Position numbers and translations under genes: made by a program. Below are positions 52,001 to 59,100 of a stretch of 64,000 nucleotides of DNA, piece by piece. Under the pieces are notes generated by a model, which worked only from the letters and a program-made list of their open reading frames with translations, was not told where the DNA came from and searched no databases. Origin of the DNA: Euglena gracilis (taxonomy: Eukaryota; Euglenida; Euglenophyceae; Euglenales); NCBI GenBank assembly GCA_039621445.1, contig CP154956.1:68620349-68684348 (forward strand). The letters are read 5' to 3'. How positions within the stretch are numbered: the first letter of the stretch is position 1; each line of letters begins with the position of its first letter.

Positions 52001-53975
52001 TTTCTGCACCAATTTGATCCATATTTGTGATTTTTTTGCAACATTTCTGCTAATTTTTGACTCTTTTTTCCTTTGCCCTCACACCTGCCAGAGGGGGGGG
52101 GTTATTATTTGGGCGGCCGAAGTCGGTCCTCAGGGGGAGGTTTATTATTTGGGGGGGTTTATTATTTGGGGGGGTTAAATCATTTGCCGCAACTTTTAAT
52201 CCTGGATTGCACTGAAATGAACCAACAGTCGCGTGGGGGAGAGGTGGTAGGAAAATTGCATAGCAGCATGGATGTGATGTTGCAAAAAAAAAGTCACGTG
52301 AAATCCAAAGTGATGTCCATTTGGCTGTGTCCGGGGGGGAGGGGGCCGGCCCCTCCCCCTCCCCCCTCCCCCCTTCCCCTCTCCCCCCGAACCCCCCACC
52401 CCCCTCCCTTGCTCCCCCCAAAAAACATCCTTTTGTGTGGACAAAGTTTGGCGGACATGGCGTAAATAGCAAACGGGTAAACAGGAAAAGCAAAATCAGA
52501 CGGACATCTCCTCCCGTATTTCCGGGAGCACAAATTTTCGCCCCCAAAATATTTTCCCGGCACCTTCGGCACCGGGTGGATTTGTTAAAAATTCTGTGAA
52601 AATGCTGTGGTGGGTGGGGGGTCGGCCCCCCCCCACCAAGCTTTCCCGTGCTACCCTGGGTTCTGCCCAATTTCATTTCAAATTTTTGAGGCTGTTTTTC
52701 TGTTCCATTCTTTCAAAACAAGAAAAAAACCTTCAGGAAAGTGTTTCACCAGCACACGTACATCCCCCCCCTTGTGCTTGACACGCCTTGTCCATGACAC
52801 ACCCCCCGTGTCAACCGCACTTTTCCCGTACCTAAAAAGAGTAAAGTATTCTTGACACATTTCACAGCTCTGGAGCTAATTGGTTGCCATTTTCTGCACA
52901 GAACCATGGCTTTGAACTCATCTTCTTTTGAGTTTGGTGATTGGGTGAGACATGAGTGCTCCACTGGAGTTATTGTTGATGCTATGGTGATTGGTCCCTC
53001 AAACGCCGGGTTTTTGTTTGCTGCATGTTTTGTGGTACGGTTCCCATGACACGGCGTGTCCATGACACACCCCCCGTGTCAACCGCACTTTTCCCGTACT
53101 TTGGCGTGTCAAGGACAAGGGGGGGGAATGTACCTTTTTAACTCTGAAACAATTTGTAAACCCCCCTCCTGATAGCACGGGTGCGCTTATGGCGGGGGGT
53201 GCGCTCCTATTTGGACCCCACCTGCGGGGGTTCACCAGCAGCCTTTTTCCAGCAAGCTCCTCAAATTTACCAGCATTTGAGTTGACTCCCCTGGGGGTTC
53301 ATCAAGCAAAGCTTGCTGTGTGGGTTTACACCCACACAGCAAGCTTTAAGGGCATTTATTATGCCATAGAATTTTTTGTTGTGTTTCATTTTTACCCATA
53401 TCCAGATTCTCCAGGGAGGATATTTTTTACCTCAAAAATTTCTTTTCAAGTTTTGCTTTTTGCAAAGCCTGTAAACCCCCACCTCCCATCCTGAAGGCCA
53501 ATTCACATGTCCATTCCAAGGATACAGGACTTCTTGAGGAATTTGGTGCCAGCAATGCAACTTTCCAAAATTCAACATCATCATTATATTCTGTTTAACG
53601 TTCTGTTGCAAAGTCCAAAGTATTTAAATTTCATCCGAGTCACCCCCAAGAGGGGAGGGTTTCCTCTGTTTTCGGCGCAAAGTGCTGAAATTTTCGACCC
53701 CAAAAGTGGGACCCTGGGGTCCCAGTCTTAAAAAGAAATTCCCCCAGCTCCACCAGGTGCAGGTGTAGTCTTAAAAGATTCCCCAACTCCAGGTGCAGGT
53801 GTAGGTGCAGGCGGCCATTCTATTGTTTCCATATCTCAACGTGACAGGATGCAGGGGATTTTTTGTGTTTTCTTGTCACAGGCATCCCTGGCGCTTTCCC
53901 AGCCGATGCATATAATTGATGGAAAGCCGGTGGAGTGCAAAACTTGCCAGCCAAAAGTCCCTGACGTTCAGCAAG
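36973..53975 (+). CDS. Three-RRM hnRNP A/B (DAZAP1/Musashi)-like RNA-binding protein (located span)
   Basis: Proteins of this type bind pre-mRNA or mRNA through RRM domains and act in splicing, transport or translational control. Eight exons are recognised. RRM1: RNP2 KYFIGGL, RNP1 RSRGFGFVTF, ending VDGKQ-VDVKN. RRM2: KLFIGGL, RPRGFGF, then VTFENEEQADMAF and DGKM-VDVKKAEPKG. A linker rich in Pro/Val/Gln/Tyr follows. RRM3: SKIFVGGLAHHTTE, VPRGFGFVVF, ASLALSQPMHIIDGKPV. Short introns are 43-49 nt; two long ones (7.46 and 8.34 kb) interrupt RRM2 and RRM3 and are full of transposons. The 5' end and start codon are not located; the 3' end may be near 61.4 kb. The RRM2 junction across the long intron is unresolved. 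Confidence 0.87.
37059..37219 (+). CDS. RRM gene exon b (RRM1, RNP1)
   Basis: 161 nt after 'ccttcttcag', phase 1 in and phase 0 out before 'gtgcaa'. It encodes SLKAYFELFGELSDAVVM, then GRSRGFGFVTFANPAAV and HVVDGKQ, i.e. helix 1 to strand 4 of RRM1. Confidence 0.9.
37269..37365 (+). CDS. RRM gene exon c (RRM1 end, RRM2 start)
   Basis: 97 nt after 'tgtcttcag', phase 0 in and phase 1 out before 'gtttag'. It encodes VDVKNAIPEEELQAST, then KKLFIGGLTATTTR. RNP2 of RRM2 is LFIGGL. Confidence 0.88.
37412..37507 (+). CDS. RRM gene exon d (RRM2, RNP1)
   Basis: Begins after 'aacttctcag' in phase 1: EHLEQHFGQFGVLTDAVV, then NGRPRGFGF. The only GT near the expected boundary is at 37508 ('ccaaggttgta'), which adds LQ and leaves phase 1. 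That does not fit the phase-0 acceptor at 44971 that would give RGFGF-VTFE. See the finding on this junction. Confidence 0.8.
37829..38276 (+). mobile_element. PHD-Crypton, 5'-truncated copy
   Basis: The sequence 37829-38020 is nearly identical to 33341-33532 (PHD finger through CKVCRLP and stop), and 38020-38276 continues with the shared 3' region, the 'cacagatgccctaatgg' repeats and the inverted right end. Everything upstream of the PHD finger is missing. The PHD again has VVRDACG. The near identity to the 32.6-kb copy implies recent duplication. Confidence 0.8.
38290..38765 (+). repeat. Dispersed repeat family C, copy 1
   Basis: It parallels 54900-55360 in order: 'gtattccaaaatttgacat', 'aatcccaca.ctcaggtgc', a 'ctccccaagacct' word, 'ctcaagggctttcagcagat' and 'ccccccaaaaactgctca', then 'ctttttattttgg'. 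A diverged portion is at 43020-43550. Frames are not conserved. Confidence 0.7.
38797..39043. mobile_element. Small TIR element B1, copy 2 (inverted)
   Basis: 247 bp, reverse complement of 33874-34121 throughout, including 'gattttcggcgattttttga' and the GGGGGTTGGTAC ends. It is located just after repeat C. Confidence 0.8.
39206..39302. repeat. GC-rich palindromic repeat
   Basis: 'ttctgtcctgaacccggcg' and its inverse 'cgccgggttcaggacagaac' form a hairpin around 'ggtgccccccccc'. Related palindromes lie at 41458-41575 and 43606-43740, all built from 'ggttctgtcctgagcccggc'. Confidence 0.7.
39530..39625 (+). repeat. 'aagtgcgcacc' repeat, copy 1
   Basis: 'aataagtgcgcagtgccc', 'gtccgaaactacctcc' and 'aaaaagtgcgcacc' are repeated at 43967-44050 in the same order. 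Confidence 0.65.
39737..41459 (-). mobile_element. PHD-Crypton copy on the minus strand, interrupted
   Basis: The element's 3' terminus is at 39737 (TTAAAAACGTGTTCAG, then 'cccgccaaatgcctgccctg'). The N-terminal recombinase block (about 41366 to 41110: MAKRTANFVNGLLPP, GTLLAQGNTKKKSGS, FFVAWTGWELEPSL) is joined to the PHD finger (about 41050-40900), as in the 32.6-kb copy. The PHD keeps all ligands (KVVCDACG). The finger is interrupted near its end by the 40052-40880 insertion. The far terminus is lost into a GC-rich palindrome at 41458. Confidence 0.75.
40052..40880. mobile_element. 829-bp element inserted in a PHD-Crypton copy
   Basis: Flanks are ACACAAAG (40044-40051) and ACACAAAA (40881-40888); uninterrupted Crypton copies read 'tttacacaaaaaagagcc' here, so the insertion duplicated about 8 bp. 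The ends are AAACCGTGTTTGGGCC and, inverted, GAACTGTGTTTGGGCC. The interior is G/C homopolymer-rich with 'ccaaaggtcgcc' words. The short element at 30761-30950 shares its ends. No transposase was recognised. Confidence 0.75.
41637..42995. repeat. GTCACGGGGG-bounded element, copy 2
   Basis: It begins 'gggtcacgggggggtcacgg', then 'gaagtatgccactttggagg' and 'tgttgcatcccatcacgaga', and ends 'ggctgaagtgatgaaggttg', 'ttctcgggtcacggg' and the G-rich array. It is about 1.36 kb against 1.07 kb at 35390. Long A/T homopolymers fill the middle; the open frames there are low-complexity. Confidence 0.65.
43606..43740. repeat. Near-perfect GC-rich palindrome
   Basis: Two GCCGGTTCTGTCC hairpins: 'ggacgccggttctgtcctga' onward, then a perfect inverted repeat centred near 43700 around 'cccggcgttccaaacgccgg', flanked by 'gaggtctcggacgcc' and its inverse. 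Confidence 0.75.
43781..43888. repeat. Palindromic element, copy 2
   Basis: The arms 'acaaattgtggctgagccca' and 'gggctcagccacaatttgt' face each other with 'gatttcagcctgaaa' inside, around a GGGCCCCCC centre. Confidence 0.75.
44165..44400. mobile_element. Palindromic element copy 3 joined to a Crypton terminus
   Basis: The palindrome 44165-44278 ('acaaatcgtggctgagccca' to 'cagccacaatttgttt') runs straight into 'taaaaaacgttcagagcccg' and then 'ggaccgaaaaaaaggtgccc', the same join as at 32599. The Crypton part stops within about 120 bp. Confidence 0.7.
44972..45046 (+). CDS. RRM gene exon e (RRM2, second half)
   Basis: 75 nt after 'ttttggccag', phase 0 at both ends, ending before 'gtttct'. It encodes VTFENEEQADMAFNY and HLIDGKM. 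An alternative acceptor ('tttttttcag', 44867) would extend it in frame upstream by 35 codons and fit exon d in phase. Confidence 0.85.
45093..45390 (+). CDS. RRM gene exon f (RRM2 end, linker, RRM3 start)
   Basis: 298 nt after 'cctcttcag', phase 0 in and phase 1 out before 'gtgtgc'. It encodes VDVKKAEPKGSPNLVQ, a low-complexity linker (YSTPVTYGSGVPLQPLG and similar), then NATISKIFVGGLAHHTTE, the RNP2 end of RRM3. Confidence 0.9.
45434..45546 (+). CDS. RRM gene exon g (RRM3, RNP1)
   Basis: 113 nt after 'ctccattgcag', phase 1 in and phase 0 out before 'gtgtgc'. It encodes DSLYAYFSQFGNVLGCEV, then GVPRGFGFVVFSHSAE. Confidence 0.9.
45914..46585 (-). CDS. C-terminal part of the Crypton gene: acidic segment and PHD finger
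   Basis: After a 48-nt intron (46586-46633, 'gtaata' to 'actgttcag') the frame FLTDEELFAPHVRSTEPF leads to an acidic stretch with IDSDPDYIDLT, which resembles a SUMO-interacting motif, and to KTEEDDDGPGT. A frame change, probably another intron starting 'gtggtc' near 46360, precedes SVSRLPIKQEKCGFCG and the PHD finger: C-x2-C-x17-C-x2-C-x4-H-x2-C-x13-C-x2-C (CGFC, CDAC, HFHC, CKAC). PHD fingers read histone-tail methylation, so it may direct integration or bind host chromatin. This C-terminus runs past the CRLP stop used in the other copies. Confidence 0.7.
46765..48075 (-). CDS. Crypton-like tyrosine recombinase (frame interrupted once)
   Basis: Tyrosine recombinases cut and rejoin DNA through a covalent 3'-phosphotyrosine; Cryptons use one to excise and integrate. 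The frame starts at MAKRATNFMEGLLPPPP, has a core-binding-like N-terminal part (AGVANCLEFSKLCEHLQA, FFVAWTGWELEPSLLFDE), then the catalytic Arg I box VVGFTTGFRSEVLCWLEI. The frame shifts between about 47285 and 47253; beyond it come PDPLSCPVAAILRQKQ, ARRAAMTRLANSPDLSL and GHCNTIQIYHRMSR, the GH-x(n)-T-x2-Y box with the likely Tyr nucleophile. The HxxR box is not canonical. No room exists for an intron at the shift, so this copy is probably inactive unless the shift is an assembly error. Confidence 0.75.
48298..48410. repeat. Palindromic element, copy 4, abutting the Crypton right end
   Basis: 'caaatcgtggctaagcc', 'ttcagcctgaaactgggttc' and the inverse arm 'gcttagccacgatttgt' surround GGGGGCCCCCC. 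It touches the 'ttttaaa' end of the Crypton at 48297. Confidence 0.78.
48780..51500 (+). repeat. Degenerate repeat family D
   Basis: A consensus near 'aaaatatctcgacaatgaag' followed by 'caaaatcaaaggaaatg' recurs around 48925, 49683, 49887, 50065, 51105, 51250 and 51470, each preceded by 'aaaatcgatttt' words and often by 'ccaaaacggccattttgggg'. Spacing is irregular (about 140-760 bp). Further units are at 57770-58050 and about 60545. Long open frames run through it but differ between units; no protein domain is visible. Confidence 0.65.
51789..52190. repeat. 'aataataaccccccc' tag blocks
   Basis: The C-rich side 'ccaaataataaccccccc' faces the G-rich side 'ggggggttattatttt' (51789-51890), and the G-rich version repeats at 52096-52185. 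The same tag is at 55867-55970 and 57000-57085. Confidence 0.65.
52776..53122 (+). other. Direct-repeat bounded segment with an exon-like frame
   Basis: A 46-nt sequence ('gtccatgacacaccccccgt', then 'gtcaaccgcacttttcccgt') stands at both ends in direct orientation (52790-52830, 53058-53098). Between them, after 'ttctgcacag', a frame starts ATG 52906 and encodes ALNSSSFEFGDWVRHECS and GVIVDAMVIGPSNAGF, stopping at 53049. It could be a captured gene fragment or an alternative exon. No family was recognised. Confidence 0.4.
53882..53975 (+). CDS. RRM gene exon h (RRM3 end)
   Basis: 94 nt after 'cttgtcacag', phase 0 in and phase 1 out before 'gtgtgg'. It encodes ASLALSQPMHIIDGKPVE, then a Cys-containing KTCQPKVPDVQQ. 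It completes RRM3 in the correct order and phase across an 8.3-kb intron. Confidence 0.88.
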
Positions 53976-54189
53976 GTGTGGCACACACACAAATATCATG
54001 AGGCACAAGGGGATGGGTCGGTAATCGGTAATCACTGGGCCGCCGGGGGGCCGGGCCGCCGGCCGGGCCGGACCGCCGGGCCGCCGGCCAGGCCGGGCCG
54101 GGCCGGGCCGCCGGGCCGATGGCAGGCCAGGCCGGGCCGGGGTGGTCTCCCAAAGAGCTCAGCTCTACGTCACACCCTGGTTTGGGGCT

Positions 54190-54530
54190 GGAGGGGGGCT
54201 GGGCTGGGCTGGGTCGATGAAAAACAAAATCTTCTAAAACATTTTTGCCTTTTCGGCATTTTGATGGATGGAGCTAGGTCAAGACTGGGGGGCTGTGATG
54301 GAGGAAGCTGAAAAATGAAGGGATAGGTGAGCTGGGTAGCCCAGTTGGCTGGCCGGCCTTCGGCCGGCTGGCCCGGCCTGGCTGGACCCAACATAATTTC
54401 ACTTGACCCCCCCCCCCCCGGGGGGCTTCCAGCCCGAATTTGGGCTGCTGGCTGGATTTGAGCTGCTGGCTGCCTGGATCCCCCCCGGGGGATGGGGTAC
54501 CCTCCGGCTTAAGAAAACCCCTGCCCCTGT
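54190..54530 (+). mobile_element. Relative of the 485-bp hAT-like MITE
   Basis: The stretch 'gggctgggctgggtcgatga' to 'gtgatggaggaagctg' and the right-hand 'ggctgctggctg' block with TTAAGAAAACCCCTG repeat 25695-26054 in order. The left terminus is missing, so no target duplication can be read. Confidence 0.7.
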
Positions 54531-54559
54531 TGACGACCCTGGCTATGACTCATATCGAG

Positions 54560-54725
54560 AACTGTGTCCCAGACGCCGGTTTGGGCGTGAAGCCGGTGCC
54601 TGGGATACCAGTTTGGGCTGACGCCCGAACCGGCGTCCCAGGCACCAGCTTCACGCCCGAACCGGCGTCTGGGACACAGTTTTTGAAACCGTTTCTAGGG
54701 GGCTCCGGCTTCACGCTCGAACCGG
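54560..54725. repeat. GAACCGGCGTC palindromic repeats
   Basis: Alternating 'gacgccggtttgggcgtgaa' and its inverse 'cttcacgcccgaaccggcgt'; single units also at 28028-28052, 38780, 55365-55400 and 55805-55835. Confidence 0.65.
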
Positions 54726-54829
54726 CGGTTGAGGAATCATAGCCAATTCGCCCCAAATACCCATGTTTGGGGCAGTTTTGGGCGACTTTGGCCAAAATTG
54801 GCCGCCGGTCGAAATTGGTAGATTGCGCA

Positions 54830-55365
54830 CTTCTGAAGCCATGTTGCCCATCAATCGAAAGCTCTTCTCAAGGGCTTTCGACAGATGGCCACAGAATTCA
54901 GCCATGATGCACAGAGCTCTTATTTTCGGCGAACATGTATTCCAAAATTTGACATATTTTGTCAAATCCCACAACTCAGGTGCCATCCTGCATATCAAAT
55001 GAAAGCTCTCCCCAAGACCTGCCGCTTGGCACCCACAGAACTCAGCCATATTGCACAGCACTCTGAAAATCGGCGATCGCATTTTCCGACCCTGTTTGAA
55101 AACTCAAAATTCTACTTTTCAGCTGCCATGTTGCCCATCGATCGAAAGCACTTCTCAGGGGCTTTCAGCAGATGGCCTGAGATTTCAGCCATGCTGCATG
55201 GTATTATATTTCAGAAATTCCCCCCAAAATGGCCAAAAAGAAATTATTGCACAAAAACCCCCAATTTCTGGCCGTATACCCCCCAAAAACTGCTCAAATA
55301 TAATTGCCACGTGTCTACAAACCCTTTTGGACAATTTTTGGCACTTTTTATTTTGGGTCCCCCAG
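54830..55365 (+). repeat. Dispersed repeat family C, copy 2
   Basis: 'catcaatcgaaagctcttct' and 'caagggctttcgacagatgg' introduce two tandem-like units (54840 and 55130), followed by the portion shared with 38290-38765 up to 'ggcactttttattttgg'. Confidence 0.7.
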
Positions 55366-56049
55366 GACACCGGCTTCACACCCGAACCGGCGTCTGGGAC
55401 CAGGGTTCGATATAAGGACAGGTGGGGGGGTGGTCCGGCCCCCCCCCCGGCGGGCAAGGAGGGGGGGGGGGGTGGGGGACACCCCCCCACCTAAACAGGT
55501 GCGCGGTCAGGGTGGCCGAAAATTTTTGACCCCCCAAAACGACCAAAGAAAGGTGCCATTTTGGGCACTTTTTGGGCAAAAATGTGCCAAAAATGCAAAA
55601 AATTTTCGGCGCAAAGCGCCGGAGGAAAAAATTGACCCTTTTGGGGGGGGTCCCGGGAACCCCCCCCGAGGGTCGGTCCGGACCCCCCTGGCAGGTGGGG
55701 GGGGGTGGTCCGGACCCCCCCCTGCGGGCCAGGAGGGGGGGGGGGTGGGGAGGGGACACCCCCCCACCTAAACCATGTACGCCCTCCTTATATCAAACCC
55801 TGTCTGGGACACCGGTTCAGGCGTGAAGCCGGAGCCCCCAAACACAGTTTCAGAAATCCCAGCCCCCCCCAAATAATGACCCCCCCCCTGGACCCTGACT
55901 TCGAGTGTCCAAATAATAATATCCAAATAATTAACCAGGGAGGTTTATTATTTGGGAGGGGGTTTACTTAAAATACTGTTGCCTTCATTAAAAATAAACC
56001 CTTTAAACCCCCCGGGTCTACCGCAACAGTGGAATCCTAACTTTTTGGT

Positions 56050-56175
56050 TGCCTCCGCAGAGGCTGAGGTAACCAGCCTCTGCGGAGGCTCCAAGGTAAC
56101 CAGTCTCCGTGGAGGCTCCGAGGTAACCAGCCTCCGCGGAAGAGGCTCCGCGGAGCCTCCTCGGAGGCTGAGGTA
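56050..56175. repeat. 'gaggctccgaggtaaccag' minisatellite
   Basis: About six imperfect units of 'cggaggctccgaggtaacca' in both senses; stray units at 56395-56420, 56588-56605 and 56990. Confidence 0.75.
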
Positions 56176-59100
56176 ACCAGTTTTGCCAGGGCGAGTTGTG
56201 ATCATGGAAATGAGCGGGAATTTTGCTTTTTTGTGTTATAAAGAAAAACGTTATTCAATGTCAAATATGGCGACTGCACTCAATGACGGATCATGCACTT
56301 CCGAACCTGTCAGAACCTAGAACCTGTCCATTATCTGCGCATTTGCCCAGAGGATGCCAAAAAATTCACGGACTTTGGGTGGCAATGGCAATAGGCTCCA
56401 CAGAGGCTCCTCGGAGGTAACCACTGTTGTACACAGATCATGTCTGGCACAGCACCGTGCACCCTGGCATTTCCTGCAGCACTTCTTAATTTGTACTTTA
56501 CACCGTACACGTCCGCCAACATTCTGTTTTGCTCGGATGCTTTGAAAGATTCTCCCTTCAGTTAGATTTACCTGGATTTGTCGTGAATGAGGCTCCGCAG
56601 AGGCAACCAATTTTGTACGCGGGCCACATCTGAAAAGAAATTGGAAAATATATTTTACGGGTTGACGCCAATCTCCCTCCACATCCCTTCCCACTGCCCC
56701 CACACTAATGCCCAGATCAAGAGGAATTTTATTTTCATTTTTCTCCCCCATCTCCACAAAAAAAACACATTTCCCCCCCATTTTTGTCATACATCCCCTA
56801 AAATATTTCTGTTTTGTTCAGATTCCAACACTGCCCACATCGCCACAAAAATCAAAACTTTTTCCCCCCTCACACGCCCCCATTCCCCCATCCCCCCAAA
56901 GCCTTGTTCGTTGATGTGGTACAGACCATTTATCGTGTGTTCCAGCGGGATCACAATTTTAGGTCCAATTCTGACCTCTGGATAATTCCGCGGAGGCTAA
57001 AGTGTTTCTTATAATTGGGGGGGTTAAAACGTTCCCCACATAAACTCCCCAAATGCATACTCCCAAATAATATACCCCCCCCCCCGGGACTTCAGCTGCA
57101 CCCCCCCAGGGGGAGTCCGGGCCAGGGGGGGGGGAGGGGGCTCAGCCCGGACCCAGAGAGATGGCGTTCAGTCAGCCCCCACAGGACCCCACAACACCCC
57201 CCCAAGTGTCACCCCACACTTCGACCTCATTGAATGCCAATTTTTTTGGAATACAAATCACTTTTGTGGGCAATTTTTTGATTGACTGACTTGGCCTTCG
57301 GCCTTGTCCAGGGGGGACCCCCAGAACAAAATAACATCATAATAATTAATATAATAATAATTTAATTAAATTTTGTTGATGTGGTGCATGATGCGGATGT
57401 GTAATATTGCTGTAAATGTCACTTCTTACACCTGAGTTTTCAAGCCCGGCCGGCGGCCCGGCGGCCCGGCCCGGCAGCAGCCCGGCCCGGCCCGGCGGCC
57501 CAAAACGGGGAGCTGGCGGGTCGAAGAACGCTCATTTTCGGCACAAAAACAGTTTTTTGGGTCCGGAAGGCCAAAAAACATCGTTTCGGGCAAAATTTTT
57601 TTTCGATTTTTTCGACTTTTTTGGCCGAAAACGGCTAAGTCAAACAGTGGAAAAAAGTGTACAAAATGGCCTAAAATGGCCTAAATCGGCCAAAAAAAAC
57701 GCCCATATCTCGTGCTGGGCGGGGAGTTGCGGGGAAACCAAAATCCCAGTAGGGGCTTCAATTTAGGTCTCCGGACATTTCCTTTGATTTGCATCATTTT
57801 CGAGAAATTCTGAAAACATCGATTTTTTGACCCCCACCCCCCAAAAACAGCTAAGTCAGACAGTGGGCAAAGTGTACAAAACGGCCATCTGCGCCGAAAA
57901 CGGCCGTATCACGGGCCAGGCGGGGAGTTGCGGGGAAATCAAAATACTGGTAGATGGGGCGTTCCAAGGGCTTCAAATTCAAGTTCAAAGGTCTCCGGAC
58001 ATTTCCTTTGACTTGGCTTCATTTTGGAGATATTTTGAAAATTGACATTTTTTTTTGGCCGAAATGGCAGAGTCCAAAGGGGGGGGGGCTTATCCAGGGG
58101 GGGGCGGGTAAATCCTACCGAGTTTGGACCCCTTCGCGCGTGAATAACTCGGGCCTGGCGGGGAGTTGGGGGTCAAACCCAGGTGATTCGGAAACTAGGA
58201 ATCCAGTCGCTCGCGACTGAAAAAAAAATTCCGGGAACCGGGACGGGATCATGGTGATAATCCGTCCGTTCTCCAGGTGGCCCCGACCCGGGGGGGGGGG
58301 CGGGGGAGGGGGGCGAGGGGGGGGGTAAGCTTCGCTCTTACCCATAAAGGGATAAGAGCTCAGCGACCCCCCCTATGCCCCCGGGGGGGGGTCCAGCCAG
58401 CAGCTCATTTCCAGCCAGCAGTTTTTTTGCCAGCCGGAGGCTGGACCCAGGGGGGTGCTTAAGAAAACCCCCGAACAGGGGGATCCGCTCCGCATCCTGT
58501 GCCCTCACTAGACTACCGTTGCTAAAATTTAGGCCTCGCTGGAAGGCCAAGGGTTATTAAACTATGGACAAAATGCTTAACAAAAAAAATGCCTCTTTTT
58601 AAAATGACGGAAAAAGTGGCACATTTCTTGAGGAAAATGCTTGCCTTTGAACCCAAAAAAAGGAGCAATAATTGTAAACTTGGCTGGTTTTGTTCCGGCT
58701 GAGATTTTCGTTGGGTTTCTCTGAATCCACCTGCGTTTTCAGGGTTGCCTAAATTGGACCCCCGGCCCCCCCCCCCCAGCGGGAAGGATGGTCCAGCTGG
58801 TCATTTTTTCCTGTGTCTAGCAAAATGGCTGGCCAGCGGACCCCTCCCCAGGGTCCTTAAGCAATAGCCTGGGCCAGAAGCAAAATGAGGATTAATATAG
58901 GGTAACAACAGATGTGAGGTCCAATGGGGATTTTTCTCTCTCACACAATTGCTTTCGGTGGGTGGGTTCATACTGGAAACCTTTTTCCAGTATGAAGTGG
59001 TTTTTGGCCCATCAACGGGCGCCTGAATGGAAATCGACTGACCTAAACAAATTCAGCCTGATTTCTGTTTAAGTCAGTAGAAATTCAAGACAAGCGTCGG

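Larger units (their letters stand above)
45547..53881 (+). other. RRM gene intron (8.34 kb) with the nearly complete PHD-Crypton
   Basis: Contents: PHD-Crypton (45609-48297), palindromic element (48298-48410), degenerate ~200-350 bp repeats D (48780-51500), 'aataataacccccc' tag blocks (51790-51890, 52090-52190), a poly-C/G stretch (52330-52430), a direct-repeat bounded segment (52776-53122) and the 'ctatttggaccc' tag (53205). The rest, 53230-53880, shows nothing clear. Confidence 0.65.
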
